Origin: Theristus sp. LFF4_11
Lineage: Eukaryota > Nematoda > Chromadorea > Monhysterida > Xyalidae
NCBI GenBank assembly: GCA_030248135.1
Contig: JASANC010004304.1
Span: 92,254 to 156,253 of the forward strand
Direction of reading: 5' to 3'
Length of the DNA: 64,000 nucleotides
Part shown: piece after piece, positions 1-10,723 of the stretch
Layout: each line of letters opens with the position of its first letter
Position numbering within the stretch: the first letter of the stretch is position 1
Notes under the pieces: model-generated
Told to the model about the DNA's origin: nothing
Seen by the model: only the letters and a program-made list of their open reading frames with translations
Databases searched by the model: none
Made by a program: the position numbers and the translations under genes

Positions 1-8
1 TTTCCCAG

Positions 9-270
9 TGCCACAGTTCCCCGTCATTCCCATTCAGCGATCACGTACACGGCCGACTTTGTTGCCGGCGCAATCCTGGTGCATTTGCTCTGGCCGCGCA
101 GTTCGAATCGGCGTTTCTTCGTCGACGACCCGGAGCACCACCGAGAGCACGAGTACGCAGTGGCGATGCCGATGTTGCACGACGAACTGGACGAGTTCGA
201 GAAGGAGCTGATCAGTGACGGCCACATCGCAGGCGACACCGACGCGGTGCCCGTCGATCCGGCGTTCTGA
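9..270 (+). CDS. 3'-terminal coding exon of an unidentified gene running in from the left edge
   Basis: A possible acceptor (tttcccag) occupies bases 1-8, and the frame then stays open to a TGA at 268-270. The predicted tail is about 87 residues. It has a short hydrophobic stretch (FVAGAILVHLL) and then a charged, acidic C-terminus with HDELDEFEKEL and a final VPVDPAF. Codon use is GC-rich, like the GSK-3 and turtle exons and unlike the AT-rich surroundings, which supports real coding sequence. The exon enters in phase 2. The hydrophobic stretch could be the end of a membrane segment. I do not recognise the family. The 5' part lies outside the window. Confidence 0.5.
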
Positions 271-3200
271 TTCCAGCGACGTCGCGCACCAACAGTGATT
301 CCATGAACGCGCCAATGTCTTTGTTTCCGGTTCTGCGACTCAGACGCACAAGCGCGCATCAGACACGACATCGGTTTCATGCTTTGCTGCGGATCAGTAG
401 TCTTCGAAAACAGCACAGCTCCGTCCATCGTTCACGTTGAAATTGTCACCTGCGGTTCTGCGGGCGCGTGCATGAATGGCATGGACCTCCAAGATCCCAA
501 CCAATTTGAAGGTGATTTTGAATGCCTTGTAAAGCATGCAACAGCTTTTTCAAGTGTCGTGTAGCAGAACCGAAAAGAGATACCAGCTGTCACTAGGTGC
601 TTTTTCATTTTCAAAGCGTTTCATTGCAGCAGCTCTTCTGAATGTTCCAACTACCTGAATGTTTTGTGATAAGTCTTGTTTATTCCTAGTCAGATGAACT
701 GACTTTTTGAAAGTTACACGGTTGTGATCAAGGTTTTCATGCTATTGACAAAATCTGGGTTTACATCTTTTATTTATTCAGTTTTCACATCATTATAAAT
801 GGCTTTTACAGTTATTACATAATGATAAATACAATTGTTGCTGATGGTGTTTCATAAACCTGAAAAAAAGAAAAACACACGCACGGGCTAACTCAGAACG
901 TTACAATTGACCGAAAGCAAAACGATCGGAAAAGCAGTGAACAGTAAAAAATGACCGATTGTATTTTGTGCTGTGTACAAGACAAGACAAGTTTAATTTT
1001 TACACCCACAGAAAACGAAGCCCCAAAAGTTAACAACACAACATCAAAATGAAACTCGAAAAAAAATATAAAATTCTCTGACTGCTTCTTCCTGCGGAAC
1101 AAAAACATAAAAATCAACCATCTGAAAAACAAGCGCACGGAAAACACGGTAAAGCAAAGCCATTCGGTTTTGAAACAAGTACTCTTGCTCATAAATATTC
1201 GAAACAATGTGATCAAACCAAATGGCCACGTTTTACACACAAGGAAAACGCAGACTCCAAAAGTTGCACTAAAAAAACGAACGATTTACACGTTGTAATT
1301 CTGACCACCAAATGCTAATAATCCTAGCGTGCTTTTTATATCTCATGGGTCATATTTATATGAAACTGATGTTATTTATGTGAAACAGTAATACTTGCGG
1401 TCACAGGTAAGGTGAGACGCTTACAACGTTTTTTTCAAATTCATAACGACTTGTTCCCACAAAAATGAATCAGTAAGCCTAATGTTTGCTGTGACAAAAA
1501 CCACTCAAAGTAAAACACAAAGAAAAAAATAGTGGCAACACACGCTGTACAACAAACGAAAAATCAAAACCAGTACAACAAACAACAAAACAGCAAACAA
1601 AACGCGCGAACATTAGGAAAAAATAACATCGACATATCACAGCGAGCACAAAACAGTTTCTCTGTAGAAAAAGACAAAAAACATGTTATGTCGCCTTGAC
1701 AAAAAATGGTGACAAAGTTGTGTGGTTCAGTAGGAACGGGGTTTAATGGTTGGTAACGTCCCCAGCTGTAAAGTTTGAACTTTTTAATTTTCGCAACTAA
1801 GCTGCTTATGTGCATTGCATATGCATTGCGTGCCATGTGCTAATTACAGGGACACACCAGTATCTGAACAAGTGTTCAGCATAGCAAGCAACACATTCCA
1901 ATTGAGTGAGTTCGCAGCCATCCAAAGGAGCTTGCGATTATTGATTGCCTCTAGTTTACTCGCAAATCATCCGCGCGAATGGCTCATCTCAAACACAATT
2001 TCAATTACTTCACTCAAGCCAGCACTCAACCTAAGCTTCCTCCAGCAGCTAATCTTGCCATGTCGTAAAATCTTGCCACGCAAAGCTAGCTGTTTGTGGG
2101 GCGAATCTATCAAAAAAGCGATCTTTGGACATGGTCAGTAACTTTAAAAAGTAACATTTGTTTTTTTAAACGCGGCGACCAATGAAAAAAACGTATTTCT
2201 GACTGCGGTGCTACTCGCGAGAAACCACAAAAAAGCCAAATATGACGCGCATATAGTGTATAATGAAAATTCAAATCACTTGACTGCGAAACGATTACAT
2301 TTTTACACGCAACCGTTATACAAAACATTTAATGTGGTATAAAACAGCACAACAAAATTTCAAAAACACATTTTCAGAAAACAAAAAACCAATTCACCGT
2401 GAAAAATATATAGCTTTGAACATGCCCATAATTGGATCCTGCGTCCGGCCGCGACAACAATCAGATTTTCATCAACAAAAAACGATGCAGATTATTTGTT
2501 CATTTTGAGCATTGGAATGAGTGTGGGTACTTTGCAAACGAAACATGTTCCCTGTTGCTGAGTGTGGTGTGTTTTCAGCAACAGTCACATTTGATAACCT
2601 CACAAACGAATCTCCGTGTGTCATCGAATCTAATCAACAGTCTTATGTTACTTGTTTTCTATCGTAAATGTTTCACCTCACTCATTTGCGGAAAATAGCT
2701 CCGCCTCGCCGTGCACATCAGTAATCACTCTAGTTGCTCGATCCATGTCTTGGAAACCAGAAATATTGTGAAATGATTTGAAAACCACAAAAACATCCAA
2801 ACAGTGAACTGTCTTGCATAAATTTCTGGTGTAACAAGGCATGGCATGACGTTGGGAATAACTGAAGGTGATTTCTGATTCAGCTGGCAGGCAAGCTAAA
2901 ACGGTCACAAGACAAAGCACACGCGCACAACATGGCCACTGCAAAGAATTATGTTTTATGGTACACGTAAATGTCAAACCACTTTCATTATTATTTTAGA
3001 CCACAAACTCCTTGTCATATCCGGTAATTTGCATGCAAATTACAACTTTCTCAAGAGAAAGAACCAATAAAATCATGCAGTACAGGGGCAGGTAAAAATG
3101 GGATGCATTGAAACTGACTGAACGGAGCCTATAAACTATGCACAAGCAAACAATCAAAAAAATAACTTGTAGTCTATCTTTCAACGAACAAATGAAATAT

Positions 3201-4820
3201 TTTGTGGTAAACATTTTTGTACGAACTGCGATACATCGTCATTTCTTCAAGCCTAAACATGCTAAGTACAGGGTGTCCCAAAATAACACATTTCCACAGG
3301 TTGGCTCAACTCAAGCTGTTTAGGGGCCCAAATGAATTAGACCACCCAACTCGCACGAGGTCGCTGATTGGTGCACGTTTTTTTAGAACACCCTGTATTC
3401 GAAAAGCAGCATTACAGTTTAATGTTTTGCTACAATGTTTGCGACAGACAACCAAGTCAGCAAAATGTGCAACAAATGTAACACACGACGACAAGAGCGA
3501 CGATAACTATCAGAATAAACGGGTATCCAGGATTGTCGGATGTATAATTCATAAATTGCGGCGTCGCAGTAACAGAAAGATAACGCACAGAGCAGAGAGA
3601 GGCGCAGAGCAAGTGACTAAACCACACAAAAGAAACGCGCCGCACACAAGCTCCCATGAAAATCATGACACACACGAGACACAGAAAACAGCTAAGAAAA
3701 CAACGCCATCAGAGTCACTAACGTGCACGAGGAAATTTGCTAAAAAAACCAGCAGCCCTGAAAAAGAAACACAATACGACTCAAAAGGACAACAAAAACA
3801 GAAACCACGGGAGTACGCAGTTGTTGTTGTTTGATGAATAGCTGACCGCAGTATAACCGAGTAAACATGGCAGCTTTTTTCAGGGTGCAAGGAGCGCGCG
3901 AAATTTGAATCAAAGAAAAAAGATGTTCAGAAACCCAATTGCGTGTCAAACTTCACATGTTTCTTAAAATTAATTGGTAATTCGTGGTATTCTTTTTATT
4001 ATTTCTCCCTCCGCACACTCGATTGGCGAATATCTTATCATTTTTGAGAAAGGCAACTCCCAGTCTGCGACTAATCTCATCTTGACTGAAACTGCTGTAT
4101 TTATTCGGCTATACTTGACGTGCAATCGGGTGATAGCAACTGCTCCCCTGACGCTGTGGCACAAAAGCAAAGCGATCTGCACGAGTGTGCTACAAGAACT
4201 GCGCAGCTAATTACGTTTGGATGACACTAGCGTTCGTTGACTCGAGTGGTGATTTGTTGGGTGTGTGTGTTGAATGCAATCATACAGACGAGATGACCAG
4301 AGCAGACGGCGCTGCTGCTTGCGTTGCTACCGACGATTTACAGCACGACCGAAATGAATCAGAATAATCTGCAAAGAAGAAAGTCCAAGATTGCGTGAAC
4401 TGGGATTGGTTGGACACATCAACATGGTGCACAACACACAACCAGTCGTCCTACTGAAACTTCAGGGTCTGCCAAGTTGCTCACGAAAATGCATTGCATT
4501 TTACTGGTGCAAAACTGGGTCACACGTATGAACCGAACGTCAACAACGTTTTTGTTACGAAAAACTGGCGCCAAACACCCGCCTAGCGTTGAGGGCGGAG
4601 TAAGTTGATGTAAAGTATGTTTGCTTAAACCTGTCACATTTTCACAGATTACAGAGCATGCGAAACCTTGAAATACAATAAGAACGACTGTATCGGTTCG
4701 GGTTGAAATCAAACACCCCATTCGTAGCTACATATAGCTCTGCTTGCAACCTCGCATCCTGTTTTTTTCATTACGAACTTAGTCTTAGTGGCACAGTATG
4801 TTTGCATAAACCTGGCCACT
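271..4820. other. Intergenic region with no convincing gene
   Basis: AT-rich sequence lying between the left-edge exon and the 3' end of GSK-3. Open frames here are short and lack splice-consistent structure or recognisable domains. A 205-codon frame at 3217-3834 overlaps a small inverted-repeat element and is very Lys/Thr/Arg rich, so I treat it as chance. A short direct repeat (agtatgtttgc-taaacctg) occurs near 4613 and 4796. Confidence 0.6.
3267..3397. mobile_element. Short TA-flanked MITE with Tc1/mariner-like CAGGGTGT termini
   Basis: The left end reads tacagggtgtcccaaaa and the right end is ttttagaacaccctgta, giving imperfect inverted repeats of about 17 bp that begin at a TA dinucleotide on each side. 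The 131-bp size and lack of coding capacity fit a non-autonomous element. The CAGGGTG terminus recurs at 27.36, 50.25, 59.17/60.30 and 63.68 kb, so several related elements have been active here. Confidence 0.65.
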
Positions 4821-4826
4821 TTTATT
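4821..4826 (-). terminator. Candidate polyadenylation signal for GSK-3
   Basis: TTTATT on the + strand reads AATAAA on the minus strand, about 110 nt after the GSK-3 stop codon. No closer canonical hexamer is visible. Confidence 0.45.
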
Positions 4827-4937
4827 CACAACGCGTTTTAGCGACGCGTTTCTAACTCTCAGCAGTGAAAAAAACAAAAAAAACCGCAAATGCCAGCACC
4901 AACTTGAAAGCGTGCGTGCGTGCGTGTTGCTGCGGCG

Positions 4938-7900
4938 TCAGTTCGCATCGACCGACGCGTCCGCATCGCCGGCCCTCTCGGTGGCGGCGGCGGCGCTCGA
5001 CTGCGTTTTATCGTTGGAGCTGCTCTGTGTGCTCGCCGCGTTCGACGTCGGCGCGTTGCCGGTGCTGGCCGCCTGACCGGCCGGTGCGCCGCCCGCGCTG
5101 CCGCTGTCCGCCTGCGTCGAGCTGTCGCTCGGCAACGCCGCTGCCGCTGCGCTCGCGTGCGCCGGTATGAGCACGCTGTTCAGCGACGGCTGGATGCGCA
5201 GCTCTGCACAGACGAGTGCACTCGCAGATTGCATGCATGTGGCATGGGGGGTGCCGTCCGTGATTGTTGAAAAGACGCTACACACGCTTACGGGCAAGGG
5301 GCGAACATGACACGACCAGATGTCATGAGTCGGACCAGCTTAATCCATGTATACAACTTCGTCACGTTATGTTCCAAAAAAAACCTCACAAAACAGGTTG
5401 TGAAAAAACACGGCACGTTACAAAAAAATCTCACAAAATAGGTTGTGAAAAAACTCAAACCGCACATTTTACCCTTACGAATTTTCGGTGTGTTTTGACG
5501 GCTAATATTTAGGGGTCATCCAAAAGTTTTGTGGATCAATGAGACCCATTCAGTTGCGTATAAAACGCTGGTACAGACAGACAGACTGACCCTGTTCGGA
5601 GAAGTTGAACAACGGCGGCAGCTCCTTGCCGCTGGGCAGGCGCGTGCTCGCGAGTCGCAGTTCGTTGAAGAACGCGTGTGCGCAGGCCTGCAGCGGCGTC
5701 AGGCGATTCGGCGGCGTGTACTCGAGCAGGTGACTAGTGAGGTCGATCGCCTCCGCCGGCGTACGTGGACGAAATACCTGCAGTGGGTGTGGGTGGGTGC
5801 ACGTGACGGTGACACGTCATTGGTGGAGTGTCGCGTCCGCAATGCTACTACACCACGCTCCGCATGGTTGATTGCGTGTGTTTCTGCGCTGATGTTTTTG
5901 GTCAGACTTAGATGTAGGGTTGGTAAAAAAACCGGTTTTTTATATTGCCAGGAAAAAAACCGGTTTCTTTTCCGTTTCAAAACCGTTTTAAAACCATAAA
6001 AAACCGAATGCTTCCCAGCTCCTAAACTTTCCAGAACTTAGCATCTTGAACTCAAAACAGGAAATACATCAAAATTAGTGATTTTGAGCAGCATAAAATG
6101 CTGTTTTCAGGCATACAGCCGACCCAATTTTTTTCCCGGTTTTTTTTCCTGTGCCAACCCTACTTAGATGTGCTTTGAGTGAAAACGTTTTGTGAATGTT
6201 GGCAGCGTGGTACTAGGGGGCCACCGCGATAATGAGTCTACCTAGCGAAGCGCACAACGCATATATCCGGCACGTCACCACGTCATGTATGAATGATGGC
6301 ATAAACGAGCACGTGTTCTAAAGATAACGTGACGTGCAAGATTCCAGCCGAAGACATTTATGCCGTCTCTATTTTAGTTGCAGCGTGAAATCGTCGTTCA
6401 GCAACAAAACGTTGCACGCGTGCGCGCACCCGATTCCAAGGATGAGCGCGTATCTGCGGAAATCGAAACTCGGTGTAGTTTGGATTCATCTGCTGTATCT
6501 GCTCGCGCGACGGTGTGCCGAGCACTTTGATGATCTCCACCAGTTGGTCGACGCCGCTGTCACCGGGAAAGATCGGCTGACCAAGCAACAGCTCCGCGAG
6601 CACACAACCGGCCGACCAAACATCTGCAACAGCAACCATTCATTTCAGCAAAACGCAGGAGCCTCCGATAAAACTGAAACTAGCAAATAATACGGAGACC
6701 TTTAGGACGTTTCATTACCCCGATTCTATTCTACCATGCGATCCCGTCGAATCTGAGACTGGAGTGCTTTTGGAATGCACTGTTTTGATCAGCTCAATGC
6801 ACCGCTTCGCAGACCGCTTCAGTTTAAAATTCAATATTGAAATGACGGATGCAGCCAATCAGCGCAGTGCACTCTTGAACGCAAATCAACCTAGCAACCA
6901 AATGGTCTGTGAATTTGGTCAGCTCAGTTGGCAGCAGTGAGTGTGCGCCCGAACGTCGTGTGTCACCGACTGACCGATCGCGGTCGAATAGTCAGTGGCG
7001 CCAAAGATCAACTCTGGCGCGCGATAGTAGCGTGAGCAGATGTACGAGACGTTCGGCTCGCCGCGCACGAGATGCTTCGCGGAGCCGAAGTCGCACAGCT
7101 TCAGGACGGCCGTGTCCGGATCGAGCAGCAGGTTCTGCGGCTTGATGTCGCGGTGGCAGACGCCCATCGAGTGAATGTACGCGAGCGCTCGGAACAACTG
7201 GTACATGTACAGCTGCAATCGAGGCACAACACTCGCACGCTGCTGGCGGGGGGGGGGCACACCAACCAGAGGTGTTGCAGCACACGAATTCAGTGAAAAA
7301 CAAAGTGTTCATCGGAAATTCGCAATCTGTGGATGCGATTGGCATCTTAGCAATGCGGTGAAGAAAATTCCTGGTACTCAACTAGCATAACACACCATCC
7401 TGGAATTGGTATGAACTTGCAAAAACAAAACAAAAACACTGCTTGCTGCAAACGTTCATTTTTTAGCAGTGTAGCACTCACTTTAATATACAAAATTGGG
7501 ATGGTCTGCCGTTGTTTTGAATAAACACGGGCCACTCTGTAGACCGTTTCAGGAATGAGATCGAGGATCAGGTTCAGGTACAATTCGTCTTTCTGAAAGC
7601 AAGCCGGTGATGAAAACTGGAAAAGCATAATCTTCTAAAGTCAATTTCATTAACAAGCAGAAAAAAGAAGAAATGCGCAAAAGATGAATGATTCTGCTTC
7701 TCGGTTCTGAGACTCAACGCGTTTGCAGACGTTAGAAAGAAGTTTTGTTTCACGGTTGTTGCGGCAATTCATAATTGCCCAGCTGACTTTGTGTCGTATT
7801 TCAAACTCTACTTAATAGCAATTTTGAATTGCCGCGTCAAGCGTGACAATGCTATAAGTATTAAGTCGCACAGCACAGCAAAACAAGAATCAATTAGATG

Positions 7901-8846
7901 CACGTTACCTTGTCACCGCTCGAGTAGAAAAAATATCTCAGGCGGACGATGTTCTGATGCTCGAGTTTTCTCATGATTTGCAACTCGCGATTCTGAAATT
8001 AGCCATTAGAATTACTGCGTTAATTGGGGTTCTGTACCTATATAACCATACTAATCCAGCACTCTGAGGCGGAGTCTCTCGATAAACGACTCAACGAGGA
8101 CCACAATGTCGTTTGTTTAGCGTCAACTTTCTTATATTATAGAATTATAGGCTATCAGCCGATTGGTTAACGATCACGTGATACATGCTTTCTGTGCAGA
8201 TCAGACTTCGACTCCAATGCAACTCCCTGCAAGAAAGCATGCATCACGTGATCACCAAACAATCAGCTGATTGCCTACAACTGAGAGTTCGACTGTGAGT
8301 GAACGAAAACGTTGACAGTGTTTCTCAACCAACCTTGAATCGCTTGTCCTGTAGCACCTTTTTTATGGCAATCGGCTCATTGCTTTCAACGAGCTTGGCC
8401 GAGTAGACCACACCAAACGAGCCATTTCCAATCACCTTTAGGTCAGAATACTGCACCTCCACCTGAAAACAAGTCCACAACTATTAAGAGCGCTGATCTG
8501 ATTTGACTGGAACACTGAAAAAAAGTTCCAAAGACTATTCTTCTAGTCAAAAATCGATAAAGTTTCAAAACAGAACCCTTTCCGATGAAGGGAAAATTCA
8601 ATAATCCGATCGAACGAATAAATGCGGAAGACACATCGCCTCGGCACATTTGCTGATGCACAGGCAAAGCAATATGAGTTTCGCCAGTCAATTTTAGTTC
8701 GCTGTGTTGAGCGTTACGTACGACAAAAATCCGCACAGTGAAATAGAAAGTGCGACACTCGCCTGTCGATCGGGCCCATAGCCAGGCGTGGCAACCACCG
8801 ACGTCACCCGGTTGTCCTTTCCGGGGAAAAACGGCAACTTGCTCAT
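4938..8846 (-). CDS. gsk-3: Glycogen synthase kinase 3 (shaggy/GSK-3 family Ser/Thr kinase)
   Basis: Eight exons (minus strand): 8846-8763, 8462-8334, 7992-7909, 7592-7482, 7212-6975, 6623-6430, 5777-5591, 5203-4938, all joining in frame to about 430 residues, the usual GSK-3 length. Visible kinase landmarks: glycine loop IGNGSFGVV, the ATP lysine in [20 protein letters not shown] (with the arginine of the primed-substrate pocket), catalytic [15 protein letters not shown], the activation-loop tyrosine in [14 protein letters not shown], and [19 protein letters not shown]. The tail is Ala/Ser-rich, as in animal GSK-3. GSK-3 is a cytoplasmic/nuclear kinase in Wnt and insulin signalling. The start is uncertain: I used the Met of [10 protein letters not shown]; an upstream in-frame ATG exists at 8909, or a 5' exon may join at 8864. 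The first intron needs a GC donor. The visible N-terminus lacks an RPRTTSF-type inhibitory serine motif. Two MITEs sit in its introns. Confidence 0.96.
5363..5457. repeat. Two-copy tandem repeat in the last GSK-3 intron
   Basis: A unit of roughly 48 bp containing ctcacaaaa-aggttgtgaaaaaac is present twice in direct orientation with few differences. It lies between the last two coding exons of GSK-3. Confidence 0.6.
5907..6170. mobile_element. hAT-type MITE with perfect 8-bp target-site duplication
   Basis: The element spans 5915-6162 (248 bp). Its ends are inverted repeats beginning tagggttgg and finishing ccaacccta, each followed by an A-run/ccgg motif. It is bounded on both sides by the identical 8-mer cttagatg (5907-5914 and 6163-6170). 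An 8-bp duplication is characteristic of hAT transposases. There is no open frame. It lies in the GSK-3 intron between coding exons 6 and 7. Confidence 0.85.
8135..8297. mobile_element. Fold-back MITE carrying CACGTG in each arm (copy 1)
   Basis: The two arms are long inverted repeats: ggctatcagccgattggtt then gatcacgtgat then catgctttct on the left, and the complementary order on the right, ending in gagttcgactgtg. The short central spacer makes the whole element nearly palindromic. It lies in the GSK-3 intron between coding exons 2 and 3. A diverged relative is at 32269-32410. Confidence 0.75.
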
Positions 8847-9553
8847 GCGCGTCAGTTTGACTGTCTGAAAAATGGCAATCATCGGCACTGGAGTGCTTGG
8901 GCGATCCATGTGGTGGACTAAATGGTACTGAAATCAAAACTTTTAAGATGACTTTATTCGGGTGAATTGTTAAACACCAGATTCAAAAGTTTGATTTTTC
9001 TTTCTGCATTTGATATTTTTCCGGAACATTTGCTTGCGATTATACTAGTTCATTGTCTTGTCAAACATTATCCTCTTGAAAGCACTTACCGGTAACAGCC
9101 AGTTTCTTTTTGTGCCGCGGTTGTTTAAAACAAGTCTTTTTTCGTTATTTCATATTTTTTGTTATTTTCAATTCCACGTGGAGGACAGTCTTCAAATCCG
9201 TTTCAAATTACATACACAATGAATACCGATAGACATGCTCAATGAACTGAACTGACCTATGGTGTTTCGGTTAGTGTATCTTCAGATGTGTGACGTTCAC
9301 GTCGCCCAGTTCGAGAGTGCCAAGAGTCCAGTGGCCGCAGCAAATGCTGCTGGCCCCTCGCTATTTTTGTTTGTTCGTCGCTTCACTCGGTGCAGCAAAA
9401 ATATCACAGCAGAATTGAAATGTGGTCACTAAATGGGATCACACCCGCACGCAACGTCGTCATCGTCCCCGTTCAACCGTCAAACATCTCGGTGTTGTTT
9501 GTTGCCGCGATCATGCAAATGAAAACCCGTGTGTGTGCGGAGCGCGCAACTGA

Positions 9554-9569
9554 CAAAAATGGCGGCGGC
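9554..9569 (+). promoter_or_regulatory. YY1-like motif (AAAATGGCGGC), possible GSK-3 promoter element
   Basis: The sequence caaaaatggcggcggc contains the core AAAATGGCGGC known from YY1-type promoter elements. It lies about 0.7 kb upstream of the first recognised GSK-3 coding exon, in a locally GC-richer segment. Assignment to GSK-3 is inference from position. Confidence 0.3.
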
Positions 9570-10012
9570 AACAGATCTGACGTGTGAAACAGAAAACTTT
9601 GTTTCTTTTTTCAAAAATGCTGTGGACGTGGTGGCGTGTGATTTTAATTGGTTCCATACCGAAAAACCAGAGAACTAAAATTTTCGAAAAACGCGTGGTT
9701 CAGCAGAATCAGGTGAATGCTTATTTATTATTAAGAATCCAAGAGGACAATAATTCGAACCAAACCATGGAAAAACACACACAAAACGGCAACACGCGTG
9801 AAAAACGCTCAAATCTTGCAATCCAGTTTGTTTTTGCTTTATCACGCATAAAAGAATAATAATAGGTTAAATTTTAAGCCCATCTCACGCTTCATTTTCG
9901 CACTCATTATGAGTTCACAAGTTCACAACACTAAAAATAATAAAATTTATTTCAAACAAAAAGTTTGGTAAAAACCGGTTTTATTTCGTTAATAAATTTC
10001 TAGTGTTTGTTT

Positions 10013-10270
10013 CGTTCGAATCTATCTCTAACTGAGAGAAGTTTTTCGGCTCATCTATCTGAAAAAATTTTCAACCAACTGTTTATTTAAAAATTTTGGT
10101 TTTATAAAAACAAATAAAATAGGCAAATTTTTAAGCAAAATTCACCATTTTTGCTTCACATTCTTAAAATTTTCGCTAAATTTAAATTACGCATTCAAAA
10201 TTTATACTTAATTTTAGAGTATTTTTGGCATAATTTAGCTGGTCTTTGATTGCACAAAAATTATTTAAGT
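10013..10270 (+). repeat. Diverged copy of the internal part of the 44-kb repeat family
   Basis: The series gttcgaatctatctcta, then gtttttcggctcatctatctg, then a tract of short A/T-rich modules with ttttggcataatttagct follows the same order as the copy at 44240-44500. The GC-rich termini of that family are missing here, so this is an old or truncated copy. Confidence 0.55.
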
Positions 10271-10700
10271 TTTTTTAAATTCGGTTCGAATTTCCATTCC
10301 AATTCCTATTCCAGAATACGGATTTTAAAATTATTTCTTTCATTTCCATTTTTGTCTTTGTGAAAAGATAACCGTCGTCGGTGAACGGTTGGTCTACATG
10401 TTTAAACGACTGGCGCAACGCGCAAGACATATTTGCGTTGCAGGATATTTACCTAAAAACTAATCGTTTGTGTAACGGTCAAAATAAACTACAAATCGCA
10501 GAATATGTCCTAAACTTAATCCAAGAAAAACTTAAACCTACTGCTAATCCTAAGTTTAATATTTTACGCCTAAACCAAGCCTTTTTAAGAGTGCGGTGAA
10601 TGAGCAAATAGGTGCACGTGACCACTCAATGGTGAAAAATCCATTCCATAATCCTGGTTTTGTAACATTAAGTTGGTGAACGGATTAACGTGCGTGAACC

Positions 10701-10723
10701 AATCAATCAATCAATCAATCAAT
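10701..10723. repeat. (AATC)n microsatellite
   Basis: About six tandem AATC units are followed by aatttatttg. Such tetranucleotide tails often end LINE-type elements, but no reverse-transcriptase coding sequence is visible nearby. Confidence 0.6.

Noticed and set aside
3217..3834. 205-codon open frame on the + strand
   Set aside because: It starts inside sequence shared with a small inverted-repeat element, is dominated by Lys/Thr/Arg/Gln and shows no domain; probably a chance frame in A-rich DNA.
4920..5270. Arg-rich 116-codon frame on the + strand
   Set aside because: Antisense shadow of the last GSK-3 exon, which has conserved family sequence.
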